Part shown: positions 27,405 to 39,029 of the stretch, one piece after another
How positions within the stretch are numbered: the stretch's first letter is position 1
Layout: the number at the start of each line of letters is the position of its first letter
DNA from: Neisseria gonorrhoeae
GTDB lineage: Bacteria > Pseudomonadota > Gammaproteobacteria > Burkholderiales > Neisseriaceae
Direction of reading: 5' to 3'
Length of the DNA: 63,331 nt
Assembly: GCF_003315235.1 (NCBI RefSeq)
Contig: NZ_QNRU01000010.1
Coordinates: 1 to 63,331 of the forward strand
Position numbers and translations under genes: made by a program
Notes under the pieces: generated by a model
Told to the model about the DNA's origin: nothing
The model's database searches: none
The model's input: only the letters and a program-made list of their open reading frames with translations

Positions 27405-27436
27405 AGTTTTTCTCCTTGTGCGGGGCCGTGTCGGGC

Positions 27437-28075
27437 TTACCAGTTTAAAAAGTTTTTCAACATCGTCAGCCCGGCATCGTGGCTTTTTTCGGTGTGAAAT
27501 TGCGTGGCGAATACGTTGTCTTTGCCGACGATGCAGGCAAACGGGGACGGGTAGTCGCTTTCGCCCAATATGGTTTCGGGATTTTCGGGGGCGAAATAGT
27601 AGCTGTGGACGAAATAAAAACGCGTGTTTTGGGGGATGCCTTGAAAAAGCGGGTGGTTTTGGGTTTGGCGCACGGTGTTCCAGCCCATATGCGGGACTTT
27701 CAGACGGCATCCCTGCGGGTCGCGGAGGTCGCGGGCAAAGCGTCTGACTTTGCCGCCGAACCAGCCCAAGCCGTCGGTGTTTCCTTCTTCGCTGTGGTCG
27801 AATAAAAGTTGCGCACCGACGCAGATTCCGAAAAACGGTTTGTTTTTTAAGGCATCTTTGACTGCCTCGTCCAAGCCGCCGCGCGTCAGTGCCGCCATAC
27901 AGTCGGGCATCGCGCCCTGCCCGGGAAAAATGACTTTGTCGGCGCGGGACACGCGGTCGGGGTCGCCGCTTAAAAAGATTTTGGTATTTTTTCCGGCAAG
28001 CTGCCCCGCCGTCCGGACGGATTTCAATACGGAATGCAGGTTGCCCATACCGTAATCGATAATGGCGGTTTGCAT
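27437..28075 (-). CDS. hisH: Imidazole glycerol phosphate synthase, glutaminase subunit
   Basis: A 212-residue class I glutamine amidotransferase that supplies ammonia to HisF. The nucleophile is Cys in [13 protein letters not shown] (about 81-85) and the catalytic His-x-Glu is in [10 protein letters not shown] near the C-terminus. The start at 28075 follows GAGGAGGAAGCC. It is the first visible gene of the his cluster, whose upstream boundary is an uptake-sequence terminator. Confidence 0.96.
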   Translation of the reverse strand: MQTAIIDYGMGNLHSVLKSVRTAGQLAGKNTKIFLSGDPDRVSRADKVIFPGQGAMPDCMAALTRGGLDEAVKDALKNKPFFGICVGAQLLFDHSEEGNTDGLGWFGGKVRRFARDLRDPQGCRLKVPHMGWNTVRQTQNHPLFQGIPQNTRFYFVHSYYFAPENPETILGESDYPSPFACIVGKDNVFATQFHTEKSHDAGLTMLKNFLNW

Positions 28076-28140
28076 GGCTTCCTCCTCTTTTTTGCAATAT
28101 GGCTGCGATTTTAACAAACAAATGTGCCGGGCTGATAAAA

Positions 28141-28178
28141 ATGCCGTCTGAAAACGGGAATCTGTCTTCAGACGGCAT
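28141..28178. terminator. Inverted uptake-sequence terminator after pta
   Basis: ATGCCGTCTGAA (28141-28152) pairs with TTCAGACGGCAT (28167-28178). It ends pta transcription just before the hisH promoter region. Confidence 0.75.
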
Positions 28179-28204
28179 AGGGTTCAAACCCGGAAAGCCG
28201 TTTG

Positions 28205-29707
28205 TCAGCCTTCCATTTGTTTTGCCTGAACGGCAGTCAGGGCGATGGTGAACACGATGTCTTCCACCAGCGCGCCGCGAGACAGGTCGTTGACCGGTTT
28301 GCGCAGGCCTTGCAGCAGCGGGCCGACGCTCAAGACGTTGGCACTGCGTTGGACGGCTTTATAGGTGCAGTTGCCGGTGTTCAGGTCGGGGAAGACCAAA
28401 ACGGTTGCCTGTCCTGCCACCGGGCTGCCCGGGGCTTTGGATTTGCCTACGCCCGGCACGGTTGCCGCGTCATATTGCAGCGGGCCGTCGATGGCGAGGT
28501 CGGGGCGTTTTTCCCGGGCAAGTTTGGTGGCTTCGATGACGGTATCGACATCGGGGCCGCTGCCGGAGTTGACGGTGGAGTAGGAAATCATCGCCACTTT
28601 CGGGTCGATGCCGAAGGCTTTTGCGGAATCGGCAGACTGGATGGCGATGTCGGCAAGCTGTTGCGCGGTCGGGTTCGGATTAACCGCGCAGTCGCCGAAC
28701 ACCAGAACCTGATTTGGTAGCAGCATAAAGAATACGCTGGATACGAGGCTTGCGCCCGGTGCGGTTTTAATCAGTTGCAAAGCGGGGCGGATGGTGTTGG
28801 CGGTGGTGTGAACCGCACCGGATACCAAACCGTCCACATCATTTTGCGCCATCATCATCGTACCGAGTACCACGGTGTCTTGCAGTTGCTTGCGCGCGTC
28901 TTCGGGTGTCAGGCCTTTGGATTTGCGCAGTTCGCACATCGGCTCGACGTATTGTTCGACCAATGAGGCGGGATCGATGATTTCCAAAGAGTCGGGCAGG
29001 CTGATGCCGCGTTCTTTGGCAACGGCTTCGACTTCTTCGCGTTTGGCAAGCAGGACGCAGCGGGCAATGCCTTTTTCGTGGCAGATGGCGGCGGCTTGGA
29101 CGGTGCGGGGTTCTGCGCCTTCAGGCAGGACGATGCGTTTGCCGGCTTGGCGGGCGAAGTCGATCAGGTTGTAGCGGAATTGCGCCGGCGACAGGCGTTT
29201 TGCTTCGCGGCCTGCCAATACGGATACGTCTTTCAGCGCGTCGCTCGAACCGAAGAAGGTCAGGCCGGTTTTCTCGGCTGCCGCTTCGGCAACGGAGGCT
29301 GCCGCACCGTCCACGACAAAACCTTCCAATACGCCCGGCGCGGCGGCGAAGAACTGTTTGGCAAGGTTCAATTGGTGTGCCAGCGCGTCGGCATCGGTAT
29401 TGTCGGAACGGACGGCGAAGACGGCTGCCGCGTCAAGGGACAATGCCAGTTCGACGTTTTTGCCTGCGAGATAGATTTTGTCGGCATCGGGCGCGATGCC
29501 TTCGATGACGAGGTTGGCGGCATCGAGTGCGGCAACTTTGCCGACCAGTGCGTCGAACCAGTCGTCGCTTTTGCCTTGCGCGAGCAGGGTTTCGGCGGTT
29601 GCGTCAACGGCTTGGAAAACTTGTGCGTCCAGTGCTTTTGCAAAGGCTTGTGCGGCGGCGGAGGTGTTCAGTCCGGCAGATACGGGTACGACGAGTACTT
29701 TTGCCAT
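28205..29707 (-). CDS. pta: Phosphate acetyltransferase
   Basis: A 500-residue enzyme interconverting acetyl-CoA and acetyl phosphate. The C-terminal catalytic domain begins about 185 ([30 protein letters not shown]) and contains the family signature around [16 protein letters not shown]. The N-terminal 180 residues correspond to a shortened BioD-like region without a recognisable P-loop, so the protein is about 200 residues shorter than the three-domain E. coli Pta. The start at 29707 follows AAAGGAT. The much longer in-frame upstream reading overlaps fbpC and is rejected. Confidence 0.93.
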   Translation of the reverse strand: MAKVLVVPVSAGLNTSAAAQAFAKALDAQVFQAVDATAETLLAQGKSDDWFDALVGKVAALDAANLVIEGIAPDADKIYLAGKNVELALSLDAAAVFAVRSDNTDADALAHQLNLAKQFFAAAPGVLEGFVVDGAAASVAEAAAEKTGLTFFGSSDALKDVSVLAGREAKRLSPAQFRYNLIDFARQAGKRIVLPEGAEPRTVQAAAICHEKGIARCVLLAKREEVEAVAKERGISLPDSLEIIDPASLVEQYVEPMCELRKSKGLTPEDARKQLQDTVVLGTMMMAQNDVDGLVSGAVHTTANTIRPALQLIKTAPGASLVSSVFFMLLPNQVLVFGDCAVNPNPTAQQLADIAIQSADSAKAFGIDPKVAMISYSTVNSGSGPDVDTVIEATKLAREKRPDLAIDGPLQYDAATVPGVGKSKAPGSPVAGQATVLVFPDLNTGNCTYKAVQRSANVLSVGPLLQGLRKPVNDLSRGALVEDIVFTIALTAVQAKQMEG

Positions 29708-29891
29708 AATATATCCTTTCGTATGCTGCGGTGTGCGGCATATGTGGTTGGAAGGGGCGGCATATGGGCAGAAACGGCTGCCTGCGTGCCGTGCGTGCCG
29801 TGTTTGGCTTGGGGCGCGCAGGTTGAATATAGCAAACAAATTCTGTTTCCAACAAGATAAATATCCGCAGGCTTGTGGATGCTGCCGCCTT

Positions 29892-30962
<1,071 letters not shown>

Positions 30963-30970
30963 TCAAGCTG

Positions 30971-32500
30971 TTATTTGAAGGCGTATTTCTTCAGCAGGAA
31001 TACGGGTATGCCGGAAAATAATACCAGCATCAGCGCGTAAGGGGCGGCGGCGGCGTATTGTGCGTCCGATGTGTATTCCCAAACGGCGGTGGAGAGCGTG
31101 TGGACATCGTCGGCGGTCAGCAGCAGGGTGGCGGTCAACTCTTTCATCAGCTTGAGGAAGACGAGTGCGAATGCGGCGGTAATGCCGGGCAGGATGGACG
31201 GCAGTACCAACGTCCTGAAAATAAAGAAGTGTCCGCGCCCCAATGTTGCGCCGACCTGTTCCATCCCTTTGGGGAGTTGTTCCAAGGAAGTCCTCAGGGT
31301 GGTTTGCGCCATCGGCAGGTAAAGCATGAAATAGGCAAGGATGACGACGATAAAGGTTTGGTAAACGGCAGGGGTGTAGTTGATGCTGAAATAAACCAAG
31401 GATAGGGCGATAACCAAACCGGGGACGGCGTGCAGTAAAAACGGCAGCCTGTCTATCCAAACGGTTAAAAAATTGCGATAGCGAACCGATGCCCAAACAA
31501 GGGGCAAGGCACATAATATAGTCAAAATCGCACCTAAAGCCGATACGCTTAAGGAACGGATAAAGGCATCAAATACGGATACGAGCGCGAATGTGCCGGA
31601 AGTGCCGACCATCATCCAATGTATCAATACGCCAAAGGGGATAATAATGCCCAAAATCAACAAGCTGCTTAAAAAAACAATCGCGCCGATCTGACCGGGC
31701 AGTTTGAGGGTTTTGACGGGATAAGGACGGGCAACGCCTTTGCCGCTGTGGTAAATCTTGGCTTTGCCGCGAAATATGCTTTCTCCAAATACGACGATGC
31801 CGCACACCGCCGTCAAAACAGCGGAAAGCAGGGCGGCGGTATTGTTGTTGTAGGACATTTCGTATTCTTGGAAAATGGCAGTGGTAAAAGTGGGGTAGTT
31901 CAAAATGGATACCGCGCCAAATTCGACCAGCATATGCAGGGCGATCAGTAACACGCTGCTGCCGATGGCGGGTTTGAGCTGCGGGAGGATGGCGGAAAAA
32001 AAGGTTTGCAGGCGGCTTTTGCCCAAGGACAGGCTGACTTCTTCGTAAGACAGGCTGATGCGTTTGAGTGCCGCCTCGACGGGCAGGTAGGCGAGCGGAA
32101 ACGAGGACAGGCTCATAATCATCACTGTCCCCCAAAATCCTTCGACGCGGAAGGTCAGGCTGATCCAGGTGAAACAGCTGACAAATGCGGGGATGCACAA
32201 AGGCAGGGTGATTGCCGTCTGAAAAAAGGTTTTGCCGAAGAAGCGGTAACGTTGGAACAAAAGGGCGCAGGCAATGCCCAAAACAATGGAAATCAGGGTA
32301 ACGCCCGCCATCATCGTCAAGGTGTTGGAGAGCAAATCCCACATACGCGGGCGGAACAACAGTTCGACGGCGCGGTTGATGCCGACCTGCCACGAACGCA
32401 TAGCGACATATAAAAAAGGCAGGGTAAGCGGCAGGGCGATCAGTAGGATGAGGCCGGTAAGCCAAATGGGTATTTTTTTAGGAGACATAGTGTTTTTCAT
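30971..32500 (-). CDS. fbpB: Ferric iron ABC transporter permease
   Basis: A 509-residue inner-membrane permease with about twelve helices, formed by two fused permease halves. Each half has an EAA-type loop: YEEVSLSLGKSRLQTFFSAILPQLKPA (about 151-177) and MEQVGATLGRGHFFIFRTLVLP in the C-terminal half. ATG 32500 lies only five bases beyond a 13-bp hairpin and has no good ribosome site; an in-frame TTG (32506) and ATG (32488) are alternatives, so the start is uncertain. Confidence 0.94.
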   Translation of the reverse strand: MKNTMSPKKIPIWLTGLILLIALPLTLPFLYVAMRSWQVGINRAVELLFRPRMWDLLSNTLTMMAGVTLISIVLGIACALLFQRYRFFGKTFFQTAITLPLCIPAFVSCFTWISLTFRVEGFWGTVMIMSLSSFPLAYLPVEAALKRISLSYEEVSLSLGKSRLQTFFSAILPQLKPAIGSSVLLIALHMLVEFGAVSILNYPTFTTAIFQEYEMSYNNNTAALLSAVLTAVCGIVVFGESIFRGKAKIYHSGKGVARPYPVKTLKLPGQIGAIVFLSSLLILGIIIPFGVLIHWMMVGTSGTFALVSVFDAFIRSLSVSALGAILTILCALPLVWASVRYRNFLTVWIDRLPFLLHAVPGLVIALSLVYFSINYTPAVYQTFIVVILAYFMLYLPMAQTTLRTSLEQLPKGMEQVGATLGRGHFFIFRTLVLPSILPGITAAFALVFLKLMKELTATLLLTADDVHTLSTAVWEYTSDAQYAAAAPYALMLVLFSGIPVFLLKKYAFK

Positions 32501-32505
32501 CGGCA

Positions 32506-32538
32506 AAACGGGCGGACAGTATAAATGTCCGCCCGTTT
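32506..32538 (-). promoter_or_regulatory. Perfect 13-bp hairpin between fbpA and fbpB
   Basis: AAACGGGCGGACA (32506-32518) pairs exactly with TGTCCGCCCGTTT (32526-32538), with a 7-nt loop. On the transcript the stem is followed by only a few U residues and then by the fbpB start. It likely causes partial termination or protects the fbpA 3' end, giving more binding protein than permease. Confidence 0.75.
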
Positions 32539-32555
32539 GACAATCCGAAAACGGC

Positions 32556-33563
<1,008 letters not shown>

Positions 33564-33625
33564 CTAAATGAATGAGGGTGTATACCTTGTTAAGACATAA
33601 CGGGGTGTAGTGTATTCCTTCTTTT

Positions 33626-33666
33626 TTATAAATGCAAATAATTATTTTTTAAATTTGTTATTATCC
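33626..33666 (-). promoter_or_regulatory. fbpA promoter region with Fur-box-like operator
   Basis: On the minus strand GATAATAACAAATTT runs into AAAAAATAATTATTTGCATT, containing the palindromic ATAATTATT core of a neisserial Fur box, followed by TTATAAAAAAG as a likely -10 region. Iron repression of fbpABC is established for the genus; the exact bases bound are inferred. Confidence 0.7.
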
Positions 33667-33802
33667 GATCCGGTTATTGTTTGTTCTGACTTGTATTTTT
33701 TCCGTGCATCGCGCCCGTAAGGCGGAAGCGGCGGGCAATGTGTGGCGGAATGTGGGTAAAGGCGGCATTTTGATTTGTCGGAATGCTGGAGAACCTCTCC
33801 CT

Positions 33803-34283
33803 TTAAAACGCCGTCTGAACAAGGTTGCCGGAATAGTATTGCCATCCCGGCAGATACAGTTTGTCGGGATCTTGCCAATATTGTTCATCCAGACTGTTCG
33901 GCAGCGAGGCGGTTTTGTTGTCGAGATGTTTTGTTAATCCACTATATATCCCACATTTCTTTTAGGTTTTTACCTTCCGATTGGAGGTGGCGGATTTCTT
34001 TTCCCAATGCGTCTGCCGCCCGATGGATCAGCATTGCGCTGTGTACCGCGCCGATTTTTTTCAGAACGGAACAAGTCTTTTCGGCGGCGGGAAAACCCCA
34101 GTTGCAGACAAATTGCAGTATGCCGCCGTTGCCGATGTCGGCTTCCGCCCGCCAAATCAAAACCAGCTCCTGTTCCCGTCCGTCCATGCTTTCGAGTTTG
34201 CCGTCATGCTGTTCAAAAAGTTTGTCCACCGCCTGCCGCATCATCTGCTCGAAGCGGTCGGCTTGGGTATCCGTATCGGTCAT
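33803..34283 (-). pseudogene. DUF4375 (DMP19-like) protein gene interrupted by half a Correia element
   Basis: The intact frame from 34283 gives 113 residues (MTDTDTQADRFEQMMRQAVD...) with the DUF4375 signature NGGILQFVCNWG, ending KEMWDI at a TAG supplied by the CREE terminus TATAGTGGATTAACAAAAC. Immediately beyond it another frame continues with LDNKTASLPNSLDEQYWQDP and DKLYLPGWQYYSGNL, which is the expected C-terminal part of the same family, to a stop at 33803. The two parts are offset by one base, so the gene appears split by the insertion. A DUF4375 relative in Neisseria (DMP19) is a DNA mimic that binds a transcription factor; that role is not assumed here. Confidence 0.75.
33925..33946. 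repeat. Half Correia element (solitary terminal repeat)
   Basis: GTTTTGTTAATCCACTATATA contains one CREE terminus without the core or the opposite end. It lies within the DUF4375 gene. Confidence 0.75.
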
Positions 34284-34303
34284 AGTATTCTTGCCTTTTA
34301 AAA

Positions 34304-34334
34304 ATGCCGTCTGAACATTTCTTCAGACGGCATT
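34304..34334. terminator. Inverted uptake-sequence terminator after argH
   Basis: ATGCCGTCTGAA (34304-34315) pairs with TTCAGACGGCAT (34322-34333), just past the argH stop. Confidence 0.8.
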
Positions 34335-34340
34335 TGGGGG

Positions 34341-35717
34341 TTAAGCTGACATTTCCCGCCAGCGTTTGACTTGGAGGCGTACCTGTTCGGGCGCGGTGCC
34401 GCCCAAGTGGTTGCGCGCGTTGAGGCTGCCTTCGGGTGTCAGAACGCCGTACACGTCGTCTGAAATCAGCTTGCTGAAGCCTTGCAGGGCTTCGAGCGGC
34501 AATTCGCTCAAATCAACGCCGGCTTCATCGGCGTGGCGTACGGCTTGGGCGACGACTTCGTGGGCATCGCGGAAGGGCATACCTTTTTTGACCAGATAAT
34601 CCGCCAAGTCGGTGGCGGTGGCAAAACCCTGCATCACGGCGGCGCGCATATTGCCGGGTTTGACGGTTACGCCGCGCATCATATCGGCGTAAATCCGCAG
34701 CGTGTCGATGAGCGTGTCGGCGGTGTCAAACAGCGGTTCTTTGTCTTCCTGATTGTCTTTGTTGTATGCCAAGGGCTGCGATTTCATCAGGGTAATCAGG
34801 CCGATAAGGTGTCCGATGACTCGGCCGGATTTACCGCGCACGAGTTCGGGTACGTCGGGGTTTTTCTTTTGCGGCATGATGGACGAACCCGTACAGAAGC
34901 GGTCGGCGATGTCGATAAAGCCGAAACGCGGACTCATCCACAAAATCAATTCTTCAGACAGGCGGCTCAAGTGAACCATAACCAGCGAGGCGGCGGCGGT
35001 GAACTCAATGGCAAAATCGCGGTCGGATACGGCATCGAGCGAGTTCTGGCAGATTTGTTCGAAACCCAACAATTCGGCGGTGATTTCGCGCTGAATCGGA
35101 TAGGTCGTACCGGCAAGGGCGGCAGCGCCGAGCGGCATACGGTTGACGCGTTTGCGACAGTCGGCCATGCGTTCGAAATCGCGTCCGAGCATTTCGACGT
35201 AGGCGAGCATGTGGTGTCCGAAGCTGACCGGCTGGGCGACTTGCAGATGGGTAAAACCGGGCATGACGGTTTCGGCGTTTTGTTCCGCCAAATCCAATAA
35301 TGCCGTCTGAAGGTTTTGAATCAGGTTTTGGATAACGGTAATCTGGTCGCGCAGCCAAAGGCGGATGTCGGTGGCGACTTGGTCGTTGCGGCTGCGGCCG
35401 GTGTGCAGGCGTTTGCCCGCGTCGCCGATTTTGTCGGTCAGGCGGAGTTCGATGTTCATGTGGACATCTTCCAAATCGAGCGGCCATTCGATTTTGCCGC
35501 TGCGGATTTCTTCGAGGATTTCCGACATGCCCCGACGGATGTCGGTCAGATCGTTTTCACTCAGCACACCCGACCGGGTCAGCATCTGCGCGTGGGCGAG
35601 CGAGCCTTGGATGTCCCATTCGGCAAGGCGTTGGTCGAAACCGATGGAGGCGGTGTATTGTTTGACGAGTTCGGAAACGGGTTCGTTGAAACGTCCGGAC
35701 CAGGTTTTGTCGTGCAT
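34341..35717 (-). CDS. argH: Argininosuccinate lyase
   Basis: A 458-residue cytoplasmic tetramer of the fumarase/aspartase superfamily that splits argininosuccinate into arginine and fumarate, the last step of arginine synthesis. The signature loop [19 protein letters not shown] is at about 280-298 with the catalytic Ser in [17 protein letters not shown] is near 107-118 and the catalytic His in [17 protein letters not shown]. It lies 18 bp downstream of galU. One uptake sequence (about 35300) falls within the coding region, encoding QTALLDL. Confidence 0.97.
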   Translation of the reverse strand: MHDKTWSGRFNEPVSELVKQYTASIGFDQRLAEWDIQGSLAHAQMLTRSGVLSENDLTDIRRGMSEILEEIRSGKIEWPLDLEDVHMNIELRLTDKIGDAGKRLHTGRSRNDQVATDIRLWLRDQITVIQNLIQNLQTALLDLAEQNAETVMPGFTHLQVAQPVSFGHHMLAYVEMLGRDFERMADCRKRVNRMPLGAAALAGTTYPIQREITAELLGFEQICQNSLDAVSDRDFAIEFTAAASLVMVHLSRLSEELILWMSPRFGFIDIADRFCTGSSIMPQKKNPDVPELVRGKSGRVIGHLIGLITLMKSQPLAYNKDNQEDKEPLFDTADTLIDTLRIYADMMRGVTVKPGNMRAAVMQGFATATDLADYLVKKGMPFRDAHEVVAQAVRHADEAGVDLSELPLEALQGFSKLISDDVYGVLTPEGSLNARNHLGGTAPEQVRLQVKRWREMSA

Positions 35718-35735
35718 AAGGATTCCTTGATGGGG

Positions 35736-36605
35736 TTATTCGGTGCGGTATTTTTCCAAAAGGCGGCGGAAGGGTTCGCCGGTTTCGGGGTGTTTTAAAC
35801 CGTAGGCGACGGTGGCTTCGAGATAGCCGAGTTTGCTGCCGCAGTCGTAGCGCGTGCCTTCAAAGGGGTGCGCCAAGACAAATTCGTGATCGAGCAGCTT
35901 GGCGATGCCGTCTGTAAGCTGGATTTCGTTGCCCGCGCCGCGCGGCAGGCCGGTTAAAAGGTCGAAAATGCGCGGGGTAAGGATGTAGCGTCCGACAACG
36001 GCAAGGTTGGAGGGCGCGTCTTCGGGCTTGGGTTTTTCGACAATGCCGGTAATGCGTTGGAACTGTTTGAGCTGTTCGGTTTCGACGATGCCGTATGAGC
36101 CGGTTTGCGACGGTTCGACGGTTTCTACGCCCAAAATGCTGTTACCGCTGCGCCCGTACACTTCGACCATTTGTTTGAGCGCGCCTTTGGGCGCATCGAT
36201 TAAGTCGTCGGCAAGGATGACGGCGAAGGGTTCGTCGCCGATGGCGGCGCGGGCGCACAAGACGGCGTGTCCCAATCCCAGTGCTTCCGCCTGACGGATG
36301 TAGAGGCAGGTAATGTTCGGCGGCAGGATGTTGCGGACGTGTTCCAACAATTTGTCTTTATGGCGCATTTCCAACTTAGTTTCGAGTTCGTATGCCTTGT
36401 CGAAATGGTCTTCGATGCTGCGCTTGTTGCGCCCGGTAACAAACACCATTTCCGTGCAGCCGGCTTCCACGGCTTCTTCTACGGCGTATTGGATCAGCGG
36501 CTTGTCGACGATGGGCAGCATTTCTTTCGGGTTGGCCTTGGTGGCGGGCAGGAAGCGGGTTCCCATCCCTGCAACGGGGAAGACGGCTTTTTTTATCGGT
36601 TTCAT
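35736..36605 (-). CDS. galU: UTP-glucose-1-phosphate uridylyltransferase
   Basis: A 289-residue nucleotidyltransferase making UDP-glucose for lipooligosaccharide and other glycans. The nucleotide loop [23 protein letters not shown] begins at about residue 12 and the metal site is in VILADDLID. Family length. It is transcribed with rdgB upstream and argH downstream, with AAAGGAAAAAG before its start. Confidence 0.97.
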   Translation of the reverse strand: MKPIKKAVFPVAGMGTRFLPATKANPKEMLPIVDKPLIQYAVEEAVEAGCTEMVFVTGRNKRSIEDHFDKAYELETKLEMRHKDKLLEHVRNILPPNITCLYIRQAEALGLGHAVLCARAAIGDEPFAVILADDLIDAPKGALKQMVEVYGRSGNSILGVETVEPSQTGSYGIVETEQLKQFQRITGIVEKPKPEDAPSNLAVVGRYILTPRIFDLLTGLPRGAGNEIQLTDGIAKLLDHEFVLAHPFEGTRYDCGSKLGYLEATVAYGLKHPETGEPFRRLLEKYRTE

Positions 36606-36632
36606 TCTTTTTCCTTTGTATTGTTTTGATGT

Positions 36633-37232
36633 TTAAAGGGCGAGTTTGCGAATTAAATCGGCGAGTGCCTGCGCGCGGTGGCTTTCGCGGTTTTTGACCT
36701 CCGAATCCAATTCGGCGGCGGTTTTGCCGTGTTCGGGCAGATAAAAATACGGGTCGTAACCGAAACCGTTTTGCCCGAGCGGCGTGTCGTGCCATTGTCC
36801 GTGCCATATGCCCTCGGCGATAATCGGGCGCGGGTCGTCTTTATGACGGACAAAAACCAATACGCAGACATAAGAACAACTTTTGTCGGCCTTGCCGGCA
36901 AGTTCGGCGGCAAGTTTCAGGTTGTTGGCGGTATCGGATTTGGGATTGCTGCCGGCGTAACGTGCGGAATGGATGCCCGGCGCGCCGTTTAGGGCGGCGG
37001 CACAGATGCCGCTGTCGTCGGCGAGTGCGGGCAGCCCGCTGTGTCCGGCGGCGTGCCGGGCTTTTGCCAGCGCGTTTTCGACAAAGGTGGGATAGGGTTC
37101 GGGGCATTCGGGTATGCCGAATGCGGATTGCGGCAATACGGTGATGCCGTAAGGTTTGAATAAGTTGCCGAATTCTTTGAGCTTGCCGGCATTGCCGCTT
37201 GCCAAAACGATTTTTTCCGGTTTTTCAGACAT
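36633..37232 (-). CDS. rdgB: Non-canonical purine NTP pyrophosphatase (ITP/XTP), RdgB
   Basis: A 199-residue housecleaning enzyme hydrolysing dITP, dXTP and ITP. The substrate-binding N-terminus IVLASGNAGKLKEFGNLF, the catalytic ALADDSGI and the C-terminal FGYDPYFYLP and SHRAQAL motifs are all present. It overlaps the preceding small membrane-protein gene by 8 bp and precedes galU by 27 bp. Confidence 0.96.
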   Translation of the reverse strand: MSEKPEKIVLASGNAGKLKEFGNLFKPYGITVLPQSAFGIPECPEPYPTFVENALAKARHAAGHSGLPALADDSGICAAALNGAPGIHSARYAGSNPKSDTANNLKLAAELAGKADKSCSYVCVLVFVRHKDDPRPIIAEGIWHGQWHDTPLGQNGFGYDPYFYLPEHGKTAAELDSEVKNRESHRAQALADLIRKLAL

Positions 37233-37458
37233 AGCGGTTTCCCTGTGATGAAGATGGGGCGGCGCGTAGGGATTTGTGCCGCAGGTAGAGGGCGAGTGCG
37301 CCGATTTGCCCGAACAGCGCGCCGAATGCGAAAAGGAAGGACGCGACGGCGAAGGTTTTGCTGCCGGCGGTCAGCAGATAAGCACCCAAGAGGACGGGCA
37401 GCATAAATGCCAGTGTGAACAAGGCAACAGACAACAGATAGATTTTTCGGCGGTTCAT
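37225..37458 (-). CDS. Small two-helix membrane protein of unknown function
   Basis: A 77-residue protein with two hydrophobic segments (about 7-30, LLSVALFTLAFMLPVLLGAYLL, and 36-60, FAVASFLFAFGALFGQIGALALYL) and a positively charged N-terminus and connector, so both termini probably face the cytoplasm. It overlaps rdgB by 8 bp and is likely translated with it. No family is recognised. Confidence 0.65.
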   Translation of the reverse strand: MNRRKIYLLSVALFTLAFMLPVLLGAYLLTAGSKTFAVASFLFAFGALFGQIGALALYLRHKSLRAAPSSSQGNRYV

Positions 37459-37528
37459 GGCGTTCGGTCGGAAACGGGATGTTCGGATTATAGCCGATTA
37501 GGACGGCATTCCCTAGAGGCTGGAAAAA

Positions 37529-37558
37529 TGCCGTCTGAAGCGGCGTTCAGACGGCATG
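37529..37558. terminator. Inverted uptake-sequence terminator after ppa
   Basis: ATGCCGTCTGAA (37529-37540) pairs with TTCAGACGGCAT (37547-37558), directly past the ppa stop on the minus strand. Confidence 0.8.
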
Positions 37559-37565
37559 GCGGGCA

Positions 37566-38099
37566 TTATGCCTGTTTGTTCCAACGTTCGATGGATTCTT
37601 TGATGACTTTTTTCGCTTCTTCCGCACCGCCCCAGGATTCGACTTTGGTCGTACCCGCTTTTTTCAGGTCTTTGTAGTGGTTGAAGTGGAACTCGATTTG
37701 TTTGATGAGCTGTTGCGGCAAATCGGACAAAGTTTTGTAGGCGTTGCCGTTATTGCGGTCGTCGGCAGGTACGCAGACGATTTTGTCGTCCACTTCGCCG
37801 TCGTCGACGAATTTCATCACGCCGATAACGCGCGCTTCCAAGAATACGCCGGTTGCCAGAGGTTGTTCGGTAACGAGCAACACGTCCAATTCATCGCCGT
37901 CTTCGTCCAAAGTTTGGGGGATGAAGCCGTAGTTGGTCGGTTTGGCGAAGATGGCGGGTTCGATGCGGTCGAGTTGGAATGCGGCGAGTTTGCGGTTCCA
38001 CTCGATTTTGTGGTTGCTGCCGGCGGGGATTTCGTTGACGACGTTGATGATGCCGCCGTCCACGTCGCCCGGGGTCAGGATTTGGTTGAAGTCTGCCAT
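37566..38099 (-). CDS. ppa: Inorganic pyrophosphatase (family I)
   Basis: A 177-residue soluble pyrophosphatase of normal bacterial length. Metal-binding acidic residues are in the signature DEDGDELDVLL (about 66-76), and further active-site residues in KIEWNRKLAAFQLDR and VDDKIVCVPADDR. The start at 38099 follows AAAGGAAACCAA; the in-frame extension upstream is not conserved. Confidence 0.96.
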   Translation of the reverse strand: MADFNQILTPGDVDGGIINVVNEIPAGSNHKIEWNRKLAAFQLDRIEPAIFAKPTNYGFIPQTLDEDGDELDVLLVTEQPLATGVFLEARVIGVMKFVDDGEVDDKIVCVPADDRNNGNAYKTLSDLPQQLIKQIEFHFNHYKDLKKAGTTKVESWGGAEEAKKVIKESIERWNKQA

Positions 38100-38200
38100 T
38101 TGGTTTCCTTTATTTGGGAAGGTTTGAAGTTTGAAAGTATAGCACAAACGTCCGGCTGGAAATGCGTCCGATGCCGTCTGAAAGGGAAACCGGGCGCGTG

Positions 38201-38659
38201 TTACCGTTTGCCCAAAAACCTGCCCAGTTCCAAAATCGCGCGCCTGTTGGACGGGGAAAACACTTTTTCCGCCGCTTCTTCCAAGCCGAACCAGCCGTAG
38301 GAGACGTGTTCCTCGGGTTGCAGGACGACGGGCGTATCGCGCGGGATTTCGGCCCGGAAGACGTGTTCGCGGTTTTCAAACACGCCTTTGGGGTAGCGGT
38401 GCCGCCAGTGGTGGTAGATTTCGTAAACCGTGCTGTCGTGCCGGTCTTGGAGCTGCCCGTCCTCCAGCAGGATGCCGGTTTCTTCCCAAACTTCGCGCCT
38501 TGCCGTTTGGGCGACGGTTTCGCCCGGTTCGAGGCTGCCGGTTACCGACTGCCAAAATCCTTTCGGATGCGTGCGTTCGATGAGCAGGATGCCGCCGTCC
38601 CCGCTATAAAGGACGACCAGTGCGGAAACGGGGTATTTGAGCGGTTTTGCCATCGGCAT
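38201..38659 (-). CDS. nudB: Nudix hydrolase, dihydroneopterin triphosphate pyrophosphatase-like (NudB)
   Basis: A 152-residue Nudix protein. The Nudix box GSLEPGETVAQTARREVWEETG (about 41-62) is complete, and the segment LLIERTHPKGFWQSVTG before it and YGWFGLEEA after it match the NudB/MutT-related group acting in folate synthesis. Substrate is inferred from similarity only. MPMAK gives two possible starts (38659 or 38653). Confidence 0.85.
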   Translation of the reverse strand: MPMAKPLKYPVSALVVLYSGDGGILLIERTHPKGFWQSVTGSLEPGETVAQTARREVWEETGILLEDGQLQDRHDSTVYEIYHHWRHRYPKGVFENREHVFRAEIPRDTPVVLQPEEHVSYGWFGLEEAAEKVFSPSNRRAILELGRFLGKR

Positions 38660-38824
38660 CTTTCGGCGGGCTGCGGTAATGAAGGGGCGGATTATAGCAA
38701 ACGCCGCACGTTATGGCGTTTATCCTTTTCCGTATCCTTTTTTCTGCACGGATGGGACGCGCCGGTGTTTGCCGGTAAATTTTCCTTTGTGTCAAAAAGA
38801 TAAGGGCGGTTGTGATTTTAATGC

Positions 38825-38853
38825 TTGCCAAAGTGACGGGCGGAAACTATAAT
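38825..38853 (+). promoter_or_regulatory. Sigma-70 promoter of tRNA-Pro
   Basis: TTGCCA (38825-38830), 17-bp spacer, TATAAT (38848-38853), then a GC-rich discriminator CCGCGAC as usual for stable RNA promoters. Confidence 0.85.
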
Positions 38854-38869
38854 CCGCGACTTACCGAGT

Positions 38870-38946
38870 CGGAGTGTGGCGCAGTCTGGTAGCGCACTTG
38901 CATGGGGTGCAAGGGGTCGAAGGTTCGAATCCTTTCACTCCGACCA
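38870..38946 (+). tRNA. tRNA-Pro (anticodon GGG)
   Basis: A 77-nt cloverleaf with acceptor CGGAGTG/CACTCCG, D arm GCGC...GCGC, anticodon stem CTTGC/GCAAG around loop ATGGGGT (anticodon GGG), T arm with GGTTCGAATC, and an encoded CCA end. It is the left neighbour of the maf island. Confidence 0.97.
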
Positions 38947-38955
38947 AAAATTCCG

Positions 38956-38983
38956 AAAGCCGCTTTCAAAAGCGGCTTTTTTG
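38956..38983 (+). terminator. Terminator of tRNA-Pro
   Basis: AAGCCGCTT pairs with AAGCGGCTT across TCAA, followed by TTTTG. Confidence 0.85.
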
Positions 38984-39029
38984 CCGTCCGTATGATTATG
39001 ATGTAGAGTACGCGGCGACAGACATTCAA

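Noticed and set aside
26667-28187. 506-codon reading frame extending hisA upstream
   Set aside because: The extension overlaps hisH in another frame and reads through an uptake sequence; hisA has a clear start with GGAGAAAAACT at 27404.
38922-38946. tRNA-Pro 3' end as an attachment site for the maf island
   Set aside because: No direct repeat of the tRNA end was seen at the right border near 42660, and there is no integrase gene.
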